Part shown: positions 1 to 8,360 of the stretch, in pieces
Layout: the number at the start of each line of letters is the position of its first letter
How positions within the stretch are numbered: the stretch's first letter is position 1
NCBI RefSeq assembly: GCF_000511955.1
Contig: NZ_AZSU01000002.1
Location: 186,746-246,195 of the forward strand
DNA: 59,450 bases
Source of the DNA: [Clostridium] ultunense DSM 10521
GTDB taxonomy: Bacteria; Bacillota; Clostridia; Tissierellales; Tepidimicrobiaceae
Direction: 5' to 3'
The notes under the pieces: generated by a model
What the model was told of the DNA's origin: nothing
Databases searched by the model: none
Seen by the model: the letters and a program-made list of their open reading frames with translations, nothing else
Position numbers and translations under genes: made by a program

Positions 1-23
1 CAATTTTTTATCATATTATATTC

Positions 24-1670
24 TTACCTCAATAGATTAATTATAGTTTCATAAATCAATTTCGGTGCAATATTGAAAGAATAATCTTTCTCCAACCTTT
101 CTGTAAACTTATGAGCATCCTTTCCAAAGGGGCCTATATTCACTACAGGAAGATTTAATTTCTGCATCTCTTCAATAGGTAGATTATACTTAATTCCAAA
201 TCCAGGCATATTGTTTTTCAATGAATCTACTGCATTTTCCTCCCTAGGTGCTGCAGCATAACTTAAATCGGAGATATAAGGATAGAATTTTTTCATTTCA
301 ATATCATAATCGGAATCCATTCCTTCTATTACTTCAGTTACTACATTTAATAGCTTTTTCTCCAATGGAGATTCCCCTTTTACATAGATATGTGGATAAT
401 AAGGTGGTGAAAAATATACTATTACTACTGGATTTTTGTCAGACCACATATTGTGTAGGGTTTCTACCATTTTCAGAGCAAGTAGCCTTTCATCTATATT
501 AGGATCCTCTAATAGATTATTGCTTAACTCATCCATCATCCTATCTACTTCCTGGCCTTTTTCTTCCTTTACCTTCTCATACAGCTCTTCATAGGCCATA
601 ACCCTTGGTTCCCAAGGTAATTTTTCATAAGGGAATCCATTAGCTTGACAATACTTTCTATACTCTGTATTTAAATTATCTACTACCTTCTGGAATGCCA
701 GGGTAGCCCCATCTATTACCCTCTCCATCATTTGATCTGGAGTACTACTATGGGTACCGGAATTAAAGTATAGATAGCTAGTTTTAGCAGTTTGTACCGA
801 ATACTCAGGTTTCAGATCCTGCTGTCTCAAGGATATAGGAGGAACCGTAACTTCTCCTTCTGCCTCATCACAGTATTTAGTGTTAAAATCGATTTCTTCT
901 ACTATAGCTGAGGATATATGGTTAGGGTCTAATCCTTTAAATGGATCTCCACCATGAGCTTCAGATCCGACTATATAGAAGCTAGGCATCAATTTTCCCA
1001 CAGTTCCCACATATACATACCTTGTATTATCCCCGTCATATCTAGGAGCACTATAATCCATATCAATTACTGCCAAATATTCAAAATCCTCTGTTTCTTG
1101 AAGTTTTATTAATTCAGGCACTACCGAAAGCATACCACCCGAATTACCCTCTTCATCGCATACAGCAGCAAATACAATATTTCCTTCAAAATCTTCTACA
1201 TTATCTGAGATGGATTCCACTATAGTCATTAAAGTGGCTACCCCACATTTCATATCGAATATTCCTCTACCGAATAGATATTCACCAGATTCTAAATCCT
1301 TTAAAGCCTCTTCAGGAAGAGATACCTCTTTTAATTTTTCTGTTAATTCTAAAGGCTTAGTTGCATAATCCTTTAAAACTCCATAATCTGAAACTCCTAC
1401 TGTATCCGTATGGCCAATTAACACCAAAGTTTTTTTACTATTCCCTTTTTGACCCTTCACCATGGCCATGACACTCTTTCTTCCCAAGGGATCATTTTTC
1501 ACAGGAATATACTTTACCATTCCAGGATGTTTTTTAAAATATTCCATCTCCTTAAACTTCTCATAAACCCTTTCTACTACATTATTTTCTTCTTTTGTTC
1601 CTACTACACTAGGAATTTCCGCCAATTCCAATGTAAGGGCTTCAATTTTTTTACTCCAATTTTTGTTCAT
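24..1670 (-). CDS. RocB-like M20 family metallohydrolase
   Basis: This 548-residue protein belongs to the M20/M25/M40 zinc hydrolases and most resembles the large RocB-type branch, an arginine-utilisation protein of Bacillus whose exact reaction is unsettled. Metal-site motifs are visible in order: GHTDTVG, GRGIFDMKCG and CDEEGNSGG. The length fits RocB (about 560 residues) rather than ordinary ArgE/DapE (about 400). It has no signal peptide, so it should be cytoplasmic. It lies 43 bases downstream of the AGCS symporter on the same strand, with no terminator seen between them. It is therefore probably co-transcribed from the sigma-54 promoter near 3.2 kb and may process the imported amino-acid derivative. 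The family is clear; the substrate is not. Confidence 0.8.
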   Translation of the reverse strand: MNKNWSKKIEALTLELAEIPSVVGTKEENNVVERVYEKFKEMEYFKKHPGMVKYIPVKNDPLGRKSVMAMVKGQKGNSKKTLVLIGHTDTVGVSDYGVLKDYATKPLELTEKLKEVSLPEEALKDLESGEYLFGRGIFDMKCGVATLMTIVESISDNVEDFEGNIVFAAVCDEEGNSGGMLSVVPELIKLQETEDFEYLAVIDMDYSAPRYDGDNTRYVYVGTVGKLMPSFYIVGSEAHGGDPFKGLDPNHISSAIVEEIDFNTKYCDEAEGEVTVPPISLRQQDLKPEYSVQTAKTSYLYFNSGTHSSTPDQMMERVIDGATLAFQKVVDNLNTEYRKYCQANGFPYEKLPWEPRVMAYEELYEKVKEEKGQEVDRMMDELSNNLLEDPNIDERLLALKMVETLHNMWSDKNPVVIVYFSPPYYPHIYVKGESPLEKKLLNVVTEVIEGMDSDYDIEMKKFYPYISDLSYAAAPREENAVDSLKNNMPGFGIKYNLPIEEMQKLNLPVVNIGPFGKDAHKFTERLEKDYSFNIAPKLIYETIINLLR

Positions 1671-1713
1671 ATTCTAACCTCCTAAGATGATAAGAAATTT
1701 TGTAAAGTCCATA

Positions 1714-3084
1714 TTATTTTGCAGGATTATAATATTTTGAATTACTGAAGAATTCATTTTTCAAATCTTTAACTTCATTACTTAACAACAACAATCCTAT
1801 CATATTTGGAATTATTATAGTAGCCAATAAAATATCTAAGAAATTATATAGAAATTCGATTCCGCCATAAACCCCTAAAACTATAGCAATTAAATACACG
1901 ATGACCATTATATTTGAAAATGTAGCACCGAATAAAAACTCGGCTTGTGTTTTCCCATAATAGGCGATAACTATAATAGTGGATAATACGAATAATAATA
2001 TGCTAACGGTAACAATACCTCCTCCTAAATTATTACCCAATAATTGTTGAAAAGCCACTGCTGGCATACTTGCAGCCTGATCAGCAGGAACTAATTCATA
2101 TACTCCAGAAACCAATACAATCAACGCAGTTACAGTACATACTATTAAAGTATCTACCACTATTTCAAATATACCCCACATAGCTTGACGGACAGGATGA
2201 TCAGTAACAGCTGAAGAGTGGGCTATTGGAGCGGTACCCATACCTGCTTCATTTGAATATACCCCTCTAGCAGTACCCCATCTAATGGCCTGAGCTATTC
2301 CTGCACCAGCAATTCCGCCTGTAGCAGCAATTGGGGTGAAGGCATGTTTAAATATAAGACCAATAGCCCTTGGTAGTTCTGTAATATTTACGATTATAAT
2401 GATTATACCACCTATTATATATAGCAATGCCATAAATGGAACTAATTTTTCGGTAAAGCTTGCAATTCTTTTGATACCACCAAATACTACTAGGCCAACT
2501 AAAACAACGAGAAGGGAACCCGTTACCCAATTTGGTATATTAATAGTTCCGGCAGTTTGCACTGCAGAAGCAGCTTGGGTTGCAATAGAAGGAATTATTT
2601 CAATCATTAAGAAAAATGAAAATATAACACTTAAGGCCTTTCCTAAACCAGACTTAATACCATTTTTTAAGAAATACATAGGGCCACCTACATACTCGCC
2701 TTCTTCATTCTTTTCTCTATATCTAATGCCCAGCACTATTTCTGAAAATTTAGCTGCACTAGCTATTAAGGCTACAATCCACATCCAAAACACAGCCCCT
2801 GGACCACCAAAAGCAATAGCTACGGGTACTCCCACTATATTAGAAGCCCCAATAGTTGAAGCTAAAGCTGCTGTTGCCGCTTGGAAAGGAGATATGGTAC
2901 CTTCTCCTTCAGGTTTTTTAAACATCTTCCCAAAAGTTTCCCTCATAGCATAGGGAAAATATTTAAATTGAAAAAAACCTAATTTGATAGTTAAGAAAAG
3001 ACTTCCACCGACTAAGATAACCAGCATGGGTATTCCCCAAAGCCAGTTGGAAAAATTAATAATAGCATTTACAAAACCCTCCAT
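1714..3084 (-). CDS. Alanine/glycine:cation symporter (AGCS family)
   Basis: A 456-residue polytopic membrane protein of the AgcS/DagA family, sodium- or proton-coupled importers of alanine or glycine. The family signature region is clear, with GASNIVGVPVAI followed by the GGPGAVFWMW and KFSEIVLG segments. Length is typical. The start has a good AGGAGGG ribosome site (minus strand, about 3091-3097). The leader is about 120 bases and contains a -24/-12 promoter at 3205-3220, so expression should need RpoN and an activator, most simply the adjacent gene at 3401-4762. Substrate could be alanine, glycine or another small amino acid. Confidence 0.9.
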   Translation of the reverse strand: MEGFVNAIINFSNWLWGIPMLVILVGGSLFLTIKLGFFQFKYFPYAMRETFGKMFKKPEGEGTISPFQAATAALASTIGASNIVGVPVAIAFGGPGAVFWMWIVALIASAAKFSEIVLGIRYREKNEEGEYVGGPMYFLKNGIKSGLGKALSVIFSFFLMIEIIPSIATQAASAVQTAGTINIPNWVTGSLLVVLVGLVVFGGIKRIASFTEKLVPFMALLYIIGGIIIIIVNITELPRAIGLIFKHAFTPIAATGGIAGAGIAQAIRWGTARGVYSNEAGMGTAPIAHSSAVTDHPVRQAMWGIFEIVVDTLIVCTVTALIVLVSGVYELVPADQAASMPAVAFQQLLGNNLGGGIVTVSILLFVLSTIIVIAYYGKTQAEFLFGATFSNIMVIVYLIAIVLGVYGGIEFLYNFLDILLATIIIPNMIGLLLLSNEVKDLKNEFFSNSKYYNPAK

Positions 3085-3204
3085 AAGAACCCTCCTTAAA
3101 TTTTTAGTTTAGATAATAAAACCAATATCCTAACTATATATTTAATTATCACCTCCCAATTATTTTTTAAATCATTATCAGAATATTCCTTAGATATAAA
3201 ATAT

Positions 3205-3220
3205 AGCAACAATTGTGCCA
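3205..3220 (-). promoter_or_regulatory. Sigma-54 (-24/-12) promoter for the AGCS/RocB-like operon
   Basis: On the minus strand the site reads TGGCACAATTGTTGCT, matching the consensus TGGCAC-N5-TTGCW at every defined position. It lies 121 bases upstream of the symporter start. The rest of the 3085-3400 gap holds AT-rich sequence and the terminator of the neighbouring regulator gene. An imperfect dyad near 3267-3280 (GTG...CAC) might be an activator site, but this is weak. Confidence 0.85.
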
Positions 3221-3353
3221 ACTATATGGAAATTTTGAAAAAATATTTTTTAAATCCTATATCCGTGTTATAATCACATGAATATTTCTTTTAATTTTTA
3301 ACTAATAGATTTATTCGTTCCATTATTTGCTTATTCTACGATAATAAAAGAGA

Positions 3354-3379
3354 GATAGGCAAAAAAATTTTTGCCTATC
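3354..3379 (-). terminator. Rho-independent terminator of the sigma-54 regulator gene
   Basis: A perfect 12-bp stem pairs GATAGGCAAAAA with TTTTTGCCTATC around a two-base loop. On the minus strand it is followed by a T-rich stretch, and it starts 22 bases after the regulator stop codon. Confidence 0.8.
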
Positions 3380-3400
3380 CCTCCATATATTAATAAAATC

Positions 3401-4762
3401 CTATTCGATTTCAATTCCATAAGTATCCATCTTGTACTTCAATGTCTGTCTAGATATTTTTAGTAACTTAGCTGCTTCATTTAAAGTATCGCTACTTTCA
3501 AGGGCTAATTTAATATATTTGATTTCAAAATCCTTAAGGGCTGTATTTAAACAGAACTTGTCATCTATATCAATAGCACTTTCTTTCGTTTTCGACTGAT
3601 ATTTTATATGGTCTGGTAATTGATCACCATCTATTATTTCCTCTTCTGCAAAATTAAATGCAGATTCAATAACATGCTTCAATTCTCTAACATTACCTGG
3701 CCAACTATATTCCATAAACAAATCCATGACCTGTTTATTTACCCCTTTTATATTTTTATCCATTTTTAAATTGTATTCCTCTATAAAACTATTGACCAGT
3801 AAAGGAATATCCTCCTTCCTTTCCCTTAAAGGGGGAACATGGATTAATACTACTCCCATTCTATAGAATAAATCTCGTCTCATTTTATTCTGCTTTATAA
3901 CGAAATAGGGGTCTTCATTTAATATAGAAATTAGCCTTACATCTACATATATTAATCCAGCACCACCTATCCGTCTAATAACACTACTTTCCGTAGCTCT
4001 TAATAATTTAGATTGGAGATTGATATCCATAGAATTTAACTCGTCTAATACTAGAGTACCTCCATCTGCCATTTCAAAAAGTCCCATTTTATTCTCTGCA
4101 CCTGTAAAACTTCCCCTAGTTGTTCCAAAAAAGATGCCCTCGCCTAAGGTTAAGGGTATAGCTGAACAGTTTTGGACTATAAATGGATTATGCTTTCTAA
4201 AACTATGATTATGTATTGCCTGAGCTATTAAATCTTTTCCGGTACCTGTTTCTCCATATATCATAACAGGAGAATTAGTTTTAGCAGCCTTTAATGTTTT
4301 GTTTTTTACTTCTATCATAGCAGGATTACTAGTCAATATATCATCTATAGTAAAGAAAAGATCACTATAATTGAAATTGTCTTTAATATCGTGTTCATCA
4401 ACTTTCCTTAAATCTACATCAAAGTACCTATTGATATCAATAGCTCCTATTACTTCATTTCCTGCCATTATAGGTAAAGTAGTAGTTAATACAGTTACAG
4501 TTCTTTCCTTAAAAATATTCAGATATTGTTTTTCGTTAATTATTGGCTCGCCGGTTCTTAATACTCTCATTATGGTAGAAGTTTCTTCATTTAAATGTTG
4601 GTGCAGTTCCAATATATGAAGGCCTACTGGATTTTCCACTATTTTACTTCCTAGACTTCTATATACCTTATAAAACTCTATATATCCATCTTTATCGGTA
4701 ACTACAAAAAAATCAGCATAATTGAATAATTTAGGTAGATTTTCAAGGGATTTTTTAAGCAT
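3401..4762 (-). CDS. Sigma-54-dependent transcriptional activator (PAS-AAA+-Fis)
   Basis: An enhancer-binding protein of about 453 residues in the RocR/BkdR style. An N-terminal PAS-like sensor (about 1-135) is followed by the AAA+ sigma-54 interaction domain with Walker A GETGTGKD and Walker B LVLDELN, and a C-terminal Fis-type helix-turn-helix (ISRQTLKYKM). The sigma-54 contact loop reads GSFTGA instead of the usual GAFTGA. ATG 4762 is preferred: a GTG 12 bases further upstream begins inside the AAGGAG ribosome site. The neighbouring AGCS operon carries a sigma-54 promoter and is the obvious target. The sensor ligand is probably an amino acid or derivative (inference). Confidence 0.88.
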   Translation of the reverse strand: MLKKSLENLPKLFNYADFFVVTDKDGYIEFYKVYRSLGSKIVENPVGLHILELHQHLNEETSTIMRVLRTGEPIINEKQYLNIFKERTVTVLTTTLPIMAGNEVIGAIDINRYFDVDLRKVDEHDIKDNFNYSDLFFTIDDILTSNPAMIEVKNKTLKAAKTNSPVMIYGETGTGKDLIAQAIHNHSFRKHNPFIVQNCSAIPLTLGEGIFFGTTRGSFTGAENKMGLFEMADGGTLVLDELNSMDINLQSKLLRATESSVIRRIGGAGLIYVDVRLISILNEDPYFVIKQNKMRRDLFYRMGVVLIHVPPLRERKEDIPLLVNSFIEEYNLKMDKNIKGVNKQVMDLFMEYSWPGNVRELKHVIESAFNFAEEEIIDGDQLPDHIKYQSKTKESAIDIDDKFCLNTALKDFEIKYIKLALESSDTLNEAAKLLKISRQTLKYKMDTYGIEIE

Positions 4763-4793
4763 TATGTTTGCCACTCCTTAACATTTATAGGAT

Positions 4794-4823
4794 ATTCTAT
4801 CATCTTAATGATACCATTGTCAA
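4794..4823 (-). promoter_or_regulatory. Sigma-A promoter of the sigma-54 regulator gene
   Basis: On the minus strand a consensus -35 TTGACA (4818-4823) and a -10 TAGAAT (4794-4799) are separated by 18 bases, about 30 bases upstream of the regulator start. The activator therefore appears to be made from a housekeeping promoter. Confidence 0.65.
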
Positions 4824-4872
4824 TTTTAGACATAAAAGAAATTAAAAAGATTCAAAAAAGTTCCAATATTTA

Positions 4873-4881
4873 TGATATAAT
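4873..4881 (+). promoter_or_regulatory. Extended -10 promoter for the M20 peptidase gene
   Basis: The plus strand has TGATATAAT (TG-N-TATAAT, an extended -10) about 28 bases before the TTG start at 4909. No good -35 is visible; TTCAAA near 4851 is weak. It is divergent from the regulator promoter, with the two -10 boxes about 80 bases apart. Confidence 0.55.
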
Positions 4882-4908
4882 TTAGTAAATTTTGAAGGAG
4901 GGATTAGA

Positions 4909-6099
4909 TTGGAAAATTTTCGAGAAAAGATTATTAAGCTAACATCAGAACTTATAGGAATTTACAGTCCCTATTTTAAAGAAGAAGAAATAATGGAATA
5001 TGCGTATAACTGGTTAAAGGATAATAATATACCCGTTGATTATCACAGGTATAGTGAAGATAAGATTACAAAATTTCAGGGAGTAAATGTAGTAGGAAAT
5101 ATTAAGGGGAAAGAAGAAGGGTTGAAAATATTACTTAATGGCCACTTGGATACAGTCACTTTAAGCCAAGGTTGGACAAAGGATCCTTTTAAGGCAACCA
5201 TAGAAGGGGATAGATTATATGGACTAGGTGCTTTAGACATGAAGGGTGGTTCAGCGGCAATAATGGTTGCTTTAGAAGCTTTCTTAAGGAATGTTAAGGA
5301 CTTTAAAGGCGAAATAGTCTACACTTTAGTCTCCGATGAAGAAGGTCCCTATGGCCTAGGGACGGATGCTATAATCTTAGATGGGATAACGGAGGATATT
5401 GACTTTTCAATAGTAACAGAACCCAGTAGTGGATTTACAGACATTGAATTCCCATGCCTTTGTTTAGGTGCTAGAGGTGGTTACAATTATAGCGTAAAGC
5501 TTAATGGTAAAGCTAGCCATGCTGCATCTCCAGAATTAGGAATAGATGCTATTTTGGATGGAGCTAAATTAATATGCCAATTAAATGAATTAGAATTAAG
5601 AGAGGACCCTCAACTAGGTAAAGGTTCTTTAGTAGTCATTGAAACTTCAGGTGGAGGAGCAGCTTGCAGTGTAGCGGAAAAATCTAGTTTTACAGTGTTT
5701 AGACATGTAGTCAGGGGAGAAGATAAAGATTATTTAATCAAGGAAGTGGATGAAGCAGCCAAAAGGGCTAATATTAAAAGTGAATATAAAATAGAATTTA
5801 GGGAAGCGCCTCATGAAGGGATAGATGGTTTTAGGCCCTATACGGTAGATGAGGACAACCAATTTACAAAATTACTTCAAGAAACCATTAAGGAAGTAAC
5901 TGGTACCTATGGAACCATAGCCTATTTTTCCAGTATGGGAGATTTTAATTATCTAGGAACTAGGACTGGGGCTCCCACATTCATATTTGGGGCCTATGGA
6001 CAAAATCATCACTCTCCCGATGAATGGGTTTCAATTGACAGCTTAGTTAAGACTGCTCAGGTAATATATTGTCTATTGGTAAAACTGTTGAAAATTTAA
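4909..6099 (+). CDS. M20 family metallopeptidase / amidohydrolase
   Basis: A 396-residue cytoplasmic zinc hydrolase of the ArgE/DapE/peptidase T group. Metal and catalytic motifs appear in the expected order: NGHLDTV, GLGALDMKGG, SDEEGPYG, a TEPSS segment and a C-terminal HHSPDEWV. A dimerisation 'lid' domain lies between about 180 and 300. It starts at TTG behind GAAGGAGGG (4894-4902). It is divergent from the sigma-54 regulator and faces away from the RocB-like gene, so the region carries two M20 enzymes of different subfamilies. The substrate could be an N-acyl amino acid, a dipeptide or a carbamoyl compound; sequence alone does not decide. Confidence 0.85.
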   Translation: MENFREKIIKLTSELIGIYSPYFKEEEIMEYAYNWLKDNNIPVDYHRYSEDKITKFQGVNVVGNIKGKEEGLKILLNGHLDTVTLSQGWTKDPFKATIEGDRLYGLGALDMKGGSAAIMVALEAFLRNVKDFKGEIVYTLVSDEEGPYGLGTDAIILDGITEDIDFSIVTEPSSGFTDIEFPCLCLGARGGYNYSVKLNGKASHAASPELGIDAILDGAKLICQLNELELREDPQLGKGSLVVIETSGGGAACSVAEKSSFTVFRHVVRGEDKDYLIKEVDEAAKRANIKSEYKIEFREAPHEGIDGFRPYTVDEDNQFTKLLQETIKEVTGTYGTIAYFSSMGDFNYLGTRTGAPTFIFGAYGQNHHSPDEWVSIDSLVKTAQVIYCLLVKLLKI

Positions 6100-6111
6100 T
6101 TTTTAAAAAAC

Positions 6112-6153
6112 AAAAAGCTATTATTGGTAAATGAAACCAATGATAGCTTTTTT
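6112..6153 (+). terminator. Rho-independent terminator after the M20 gene
   Basis: The stem pairs AAAAAGCTATTATTGGT with ACCAATGATAGCTTTTTT around a short AT loop, ending in a T run, just after the M20 stop codon. It separates that gene from sleB. Confidence 0.9.
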
Positions 6154-6227
6154 CATTTTACTGTATAAATTTTATATTATTACAAAAAATATAGAAACCT
6201 GGCAAATATGAAAGGAGGTAAATAACT

Positions 6228-6944
6228 TTGAAAAGATTTACTATAACCACTTTGATTTTAGTATTAGTATTCCTATCGATACTTATGTTTTATGAACCCA
6301 ATAATGTATTGCAAGAAGCAACAAATAGATATAATGCCTTCTTTGCACCCCGGATACTCTATTGGGGGACTCAAGGGCAAGATGTAAAAAATGTTCAATG
6401 GCAATTAGTAAAATGGAAATATTTAATTGGAAGAGTAGATGGCATATATGGAGCAGACACCTATAGGGCAGTACGGAGGTTCCAAGCTAAAAATGGACTT
6501 AGGGTAGATGGGGTAGTAGGACCTCAGACAGCAGCAGCTTTAGGAATTACATTAACTGGCGCAGCACCTGCTTCCGCACAAGGTATAAATAGACGAGGAG
6601 ATGAATACCTGTTAGCTAGAACTATCCATGGAGAAGCTAGAGGTGAACCCTATATAGGGAAGGTAGCAGTAGGAGCAGTAGTATTAAATAGGGTTAGAAG
6701 CCCTAAATTTCCCAATACAGTAGCAGGAGTAGTATATCAGCCTTTAGCATTTACAGCAGTAGCCGATGGCCAAATAAACTTAACTCCAGACAAGGATTCA
6801 ATTAAAGCAGCAAGGGATGCCTTAAATGGCTGGGATCCTACCTATGGCTGTCTCTATTATTGGAATCCAGCTACAGCTACCAGTAGGTGGATTTGGTCTA
6901 GGAAGGTAACATTGAAAATTGGCAAACACTGGTTTGGACTATAG
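6228..6944 (+). CDS. sleB: Spore cortex-lytic enzyme SleB
   Basis: Germination-specific lytic enzyme that degrades the spore cortex peptidoglycan as a lytic transglycosylase. The 238-residue protein has an N-terminal hydrophobic signal/anchor (about 5-21), a PG_binding_1 domain (about 47-107) and the SleB catalytic domain (about 125-238). The likely catalytic glutamate is E136 in HGEARGE. Start is TTG at 6228 behind AAAGGAGGT. ypeB follows 11 bases later, and its ribosome site begins inside the sleB stop codon, so the pair is coupled. No forespore sigma-G promoter could be assigned with confidence in the 75-base leader. Confidence 0.95.
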   Translation: MKRFTITTLILVLVFLSILMFYEPNNVLQEATNRYNAFFAPRILYWGTQGQDVKNVQWQLVKWKYLIGRVDGIYGADTYRAVRRFQAKNGLRVDGVVGPQTAAALGITLTGAAPASAQGINRRGDEYLLARTIHGEARGEPYIGKVAVGAVVLNRVRSPKFPNTVAGVVYQPLAFTAVADGQINLTPDKDSIKAARDALNGWDPTYGCLYYWNPATATSRWIWSRKVTLKIGKHWFGL

Positions 6945-6955
6945 GAGGTGAAAAA

Positions 6956-8326
6956 ATGGACAGAAATAGAAGATGGTGGATAGCTCCAAGCATATTAGGC
7001 CTAGCCCTTATAATCGCCCTTGTTTGGGGTTATAACGAATATACGACTAAAAATGAATTAGGAGTAGCATTGGAAAATCACTACCAAAGGTTATTTTTTG
7101 ATGTAAAGAAACATGTGGAAAATGTTCAGGTAAATCTATCTAAGGCTATGCTATCTAAATCTAGGGATCAAAATGTATTATTGCTCTCTCAGATAATGAA
7201 TGAAGCCTATTTTGCCCAAGACAAACTAGGGCAAATGCCCATAACCCATGCAGAGACGGCTAAAACTGAGAAATTTTTAAACCAGGTTGCCGATTATAGT
7301 TATTATTTAATTCAAACCCATTTACAAGGAAAACCTATAAGCAATGAACAAATGGCTTCATTAGCCAATCTTCAGCAAAATTCCGCTACTTTTAACGAAG
7401 AATTGGCCAAACTTCAATCTGAATTGTCAGATAGGAACTTTTTATTTGGTTCCCTTAATGCCCGCCAGAACAAGAAAGTTCAAGAGGGAAATGAGAAGGT
7501 ATTCCAAACATCTTTGACCAATATAGAGAAAAATATGGCTAAAACGCCGGAATTAATCTACGATGGACCTTTTGCCGATCAGATGATAAATAGGAAACCT
7601 TTAGGATTAGAAAATAGGAGTGTATCTAAAAATGAAGCACAAAAGATAGCAGTAGAATTCTTTGGGGCTAATAGGGTTCAGGATGTAACATCCTTTGAGG
7701 AAGGAAAGGATTCATCAGAAATTAGAATACCTTCTTATACATTTAATCTACATCCTAAAAATACCTCAAAAGAATTAGCTGTATATATGGGGGTCTCTAA
7801 AAAAGGTGGTCATGTATTATGGATGGCTAATCCAAGACCAGTACCTAAAGGGAACCTATCCATAAAGGATGCCCAAGAGAAAGCCTTGAATTATTTAAGA
7901 CAAAAAGGCTTTGAAAACATGGAGCCCAATTACTATTTAAGATATGATGGAACCGTATTATTCAATTTCGTCTATAAGGAACAAAATGTAACCATATATC
8001 CAGATTTAATAAAGGTAAAGGTAGCATTAGACAATGGAGAAATAGTAGGCTTCGATGCCTCAGCTTACTATCTAAATCACCATAATAGAAAAATTGAAGA
8101 ACCGAAGATAACCTTAGAAGAAGCAAGAAAAGAAGTGAGAACCGATTTTGACATAAATTCTTCTAGACTAGCTCTAATCCCTAAAGGGAAGAACGAAGTA
8201 TTATGTTATGAATTTAAGGGAAGCTATAAAGGAGCAGACTATATAGTCTATATCAATGCCTTAACTGGCAATGAAGAACAGATACTCCAGATAATTAAAA
8301 ATGAAAATGGTACATTAACGTTCTAG
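6956..8326 (+). CDS. ypeB: Germination protein YpeB
   Basis: Partner of SleB, needed for its stability and localisation in the dormant spore. The 456-residue protein has one N-terminal transmembrane segment (about 10-26), a helical region to about 210 and a C-terminal half with PepSY-type repeats, seen as KNEAQKIAVEFFG, IKDAQEKALNYLR and LEEARKEVRTDF. Length matches Bacillus YpeB. The gene order sleB-ypeB is the standard one in endospore formers, which makes sporulation of this organism very likely. Confidence 0.94.
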   Translation: MDRNRRWWIAPSILGLALIIALVWGYNEYTTKNELGVALENHYQRLFFDVKKHVENVQVNLSKAMLSKSRDQNVLLLSQIMNEAYFAQDKLGQMPITHAETAKTEKFLNQVADYSYYLIQTHLQGKPISNEQMASLANLQQNSATFNEELAKLQSELSDRNFLFGSLNARQNKKVQEGNEKVFQTSLTNIEKNMAKTPELIYDGPFADQMINRKPLGLENRSVSKNEAQKIAVEFFGANRVQDVTSFEEGKDSSEIRIPSYTFNLHPKNTSKELAVYMGVSKKGGHVLWMANPRPVPKGNLSIKDAQEKALNYLRQKGFENMEPNYYLRYDGTVLFNFVYKEQNVTIYPDLIKVKVALDNGEIVGFDASAYYLNHHNRKIEEPKITLEEARKEVRTDFDINSSRLALIPKGKNEVLCYEFKGSYKGADYIVYINALTGNEEQILQIIKNENGTLTF

Positions 8327-8327
8327 T

Positions 8328-8360
8328 AGAATATCCTTTTCCTTTGGAAAAGGATATTCT
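8328..8360. terminator. Bidirectional terminator between ypeB and the response regulator gene
   Basis: A perfect 15-bp stem (AGAATATCCTTTTCC and its complement) with a three-base loop lies between the two converging stop codons and overlaps the stop codon of the minus-strand gene. T-rich sequence follows in the plus direction; the minus side has less. Confidence 0.8.

Noticed and set aside
2336-2953. 205-codon open frame antisense to the AGCS symporter
   Set aside because: It is a shadow of a hydrophobic coding region: proline- and isoleucine-rich, with no ribosome site or family resemblance.
6156-6227. Sigma-G promoter for sleB
   Set aside because: GTATA-like and CA-rich segments exist, but no pair fits the consensus and spacing well enough to call.
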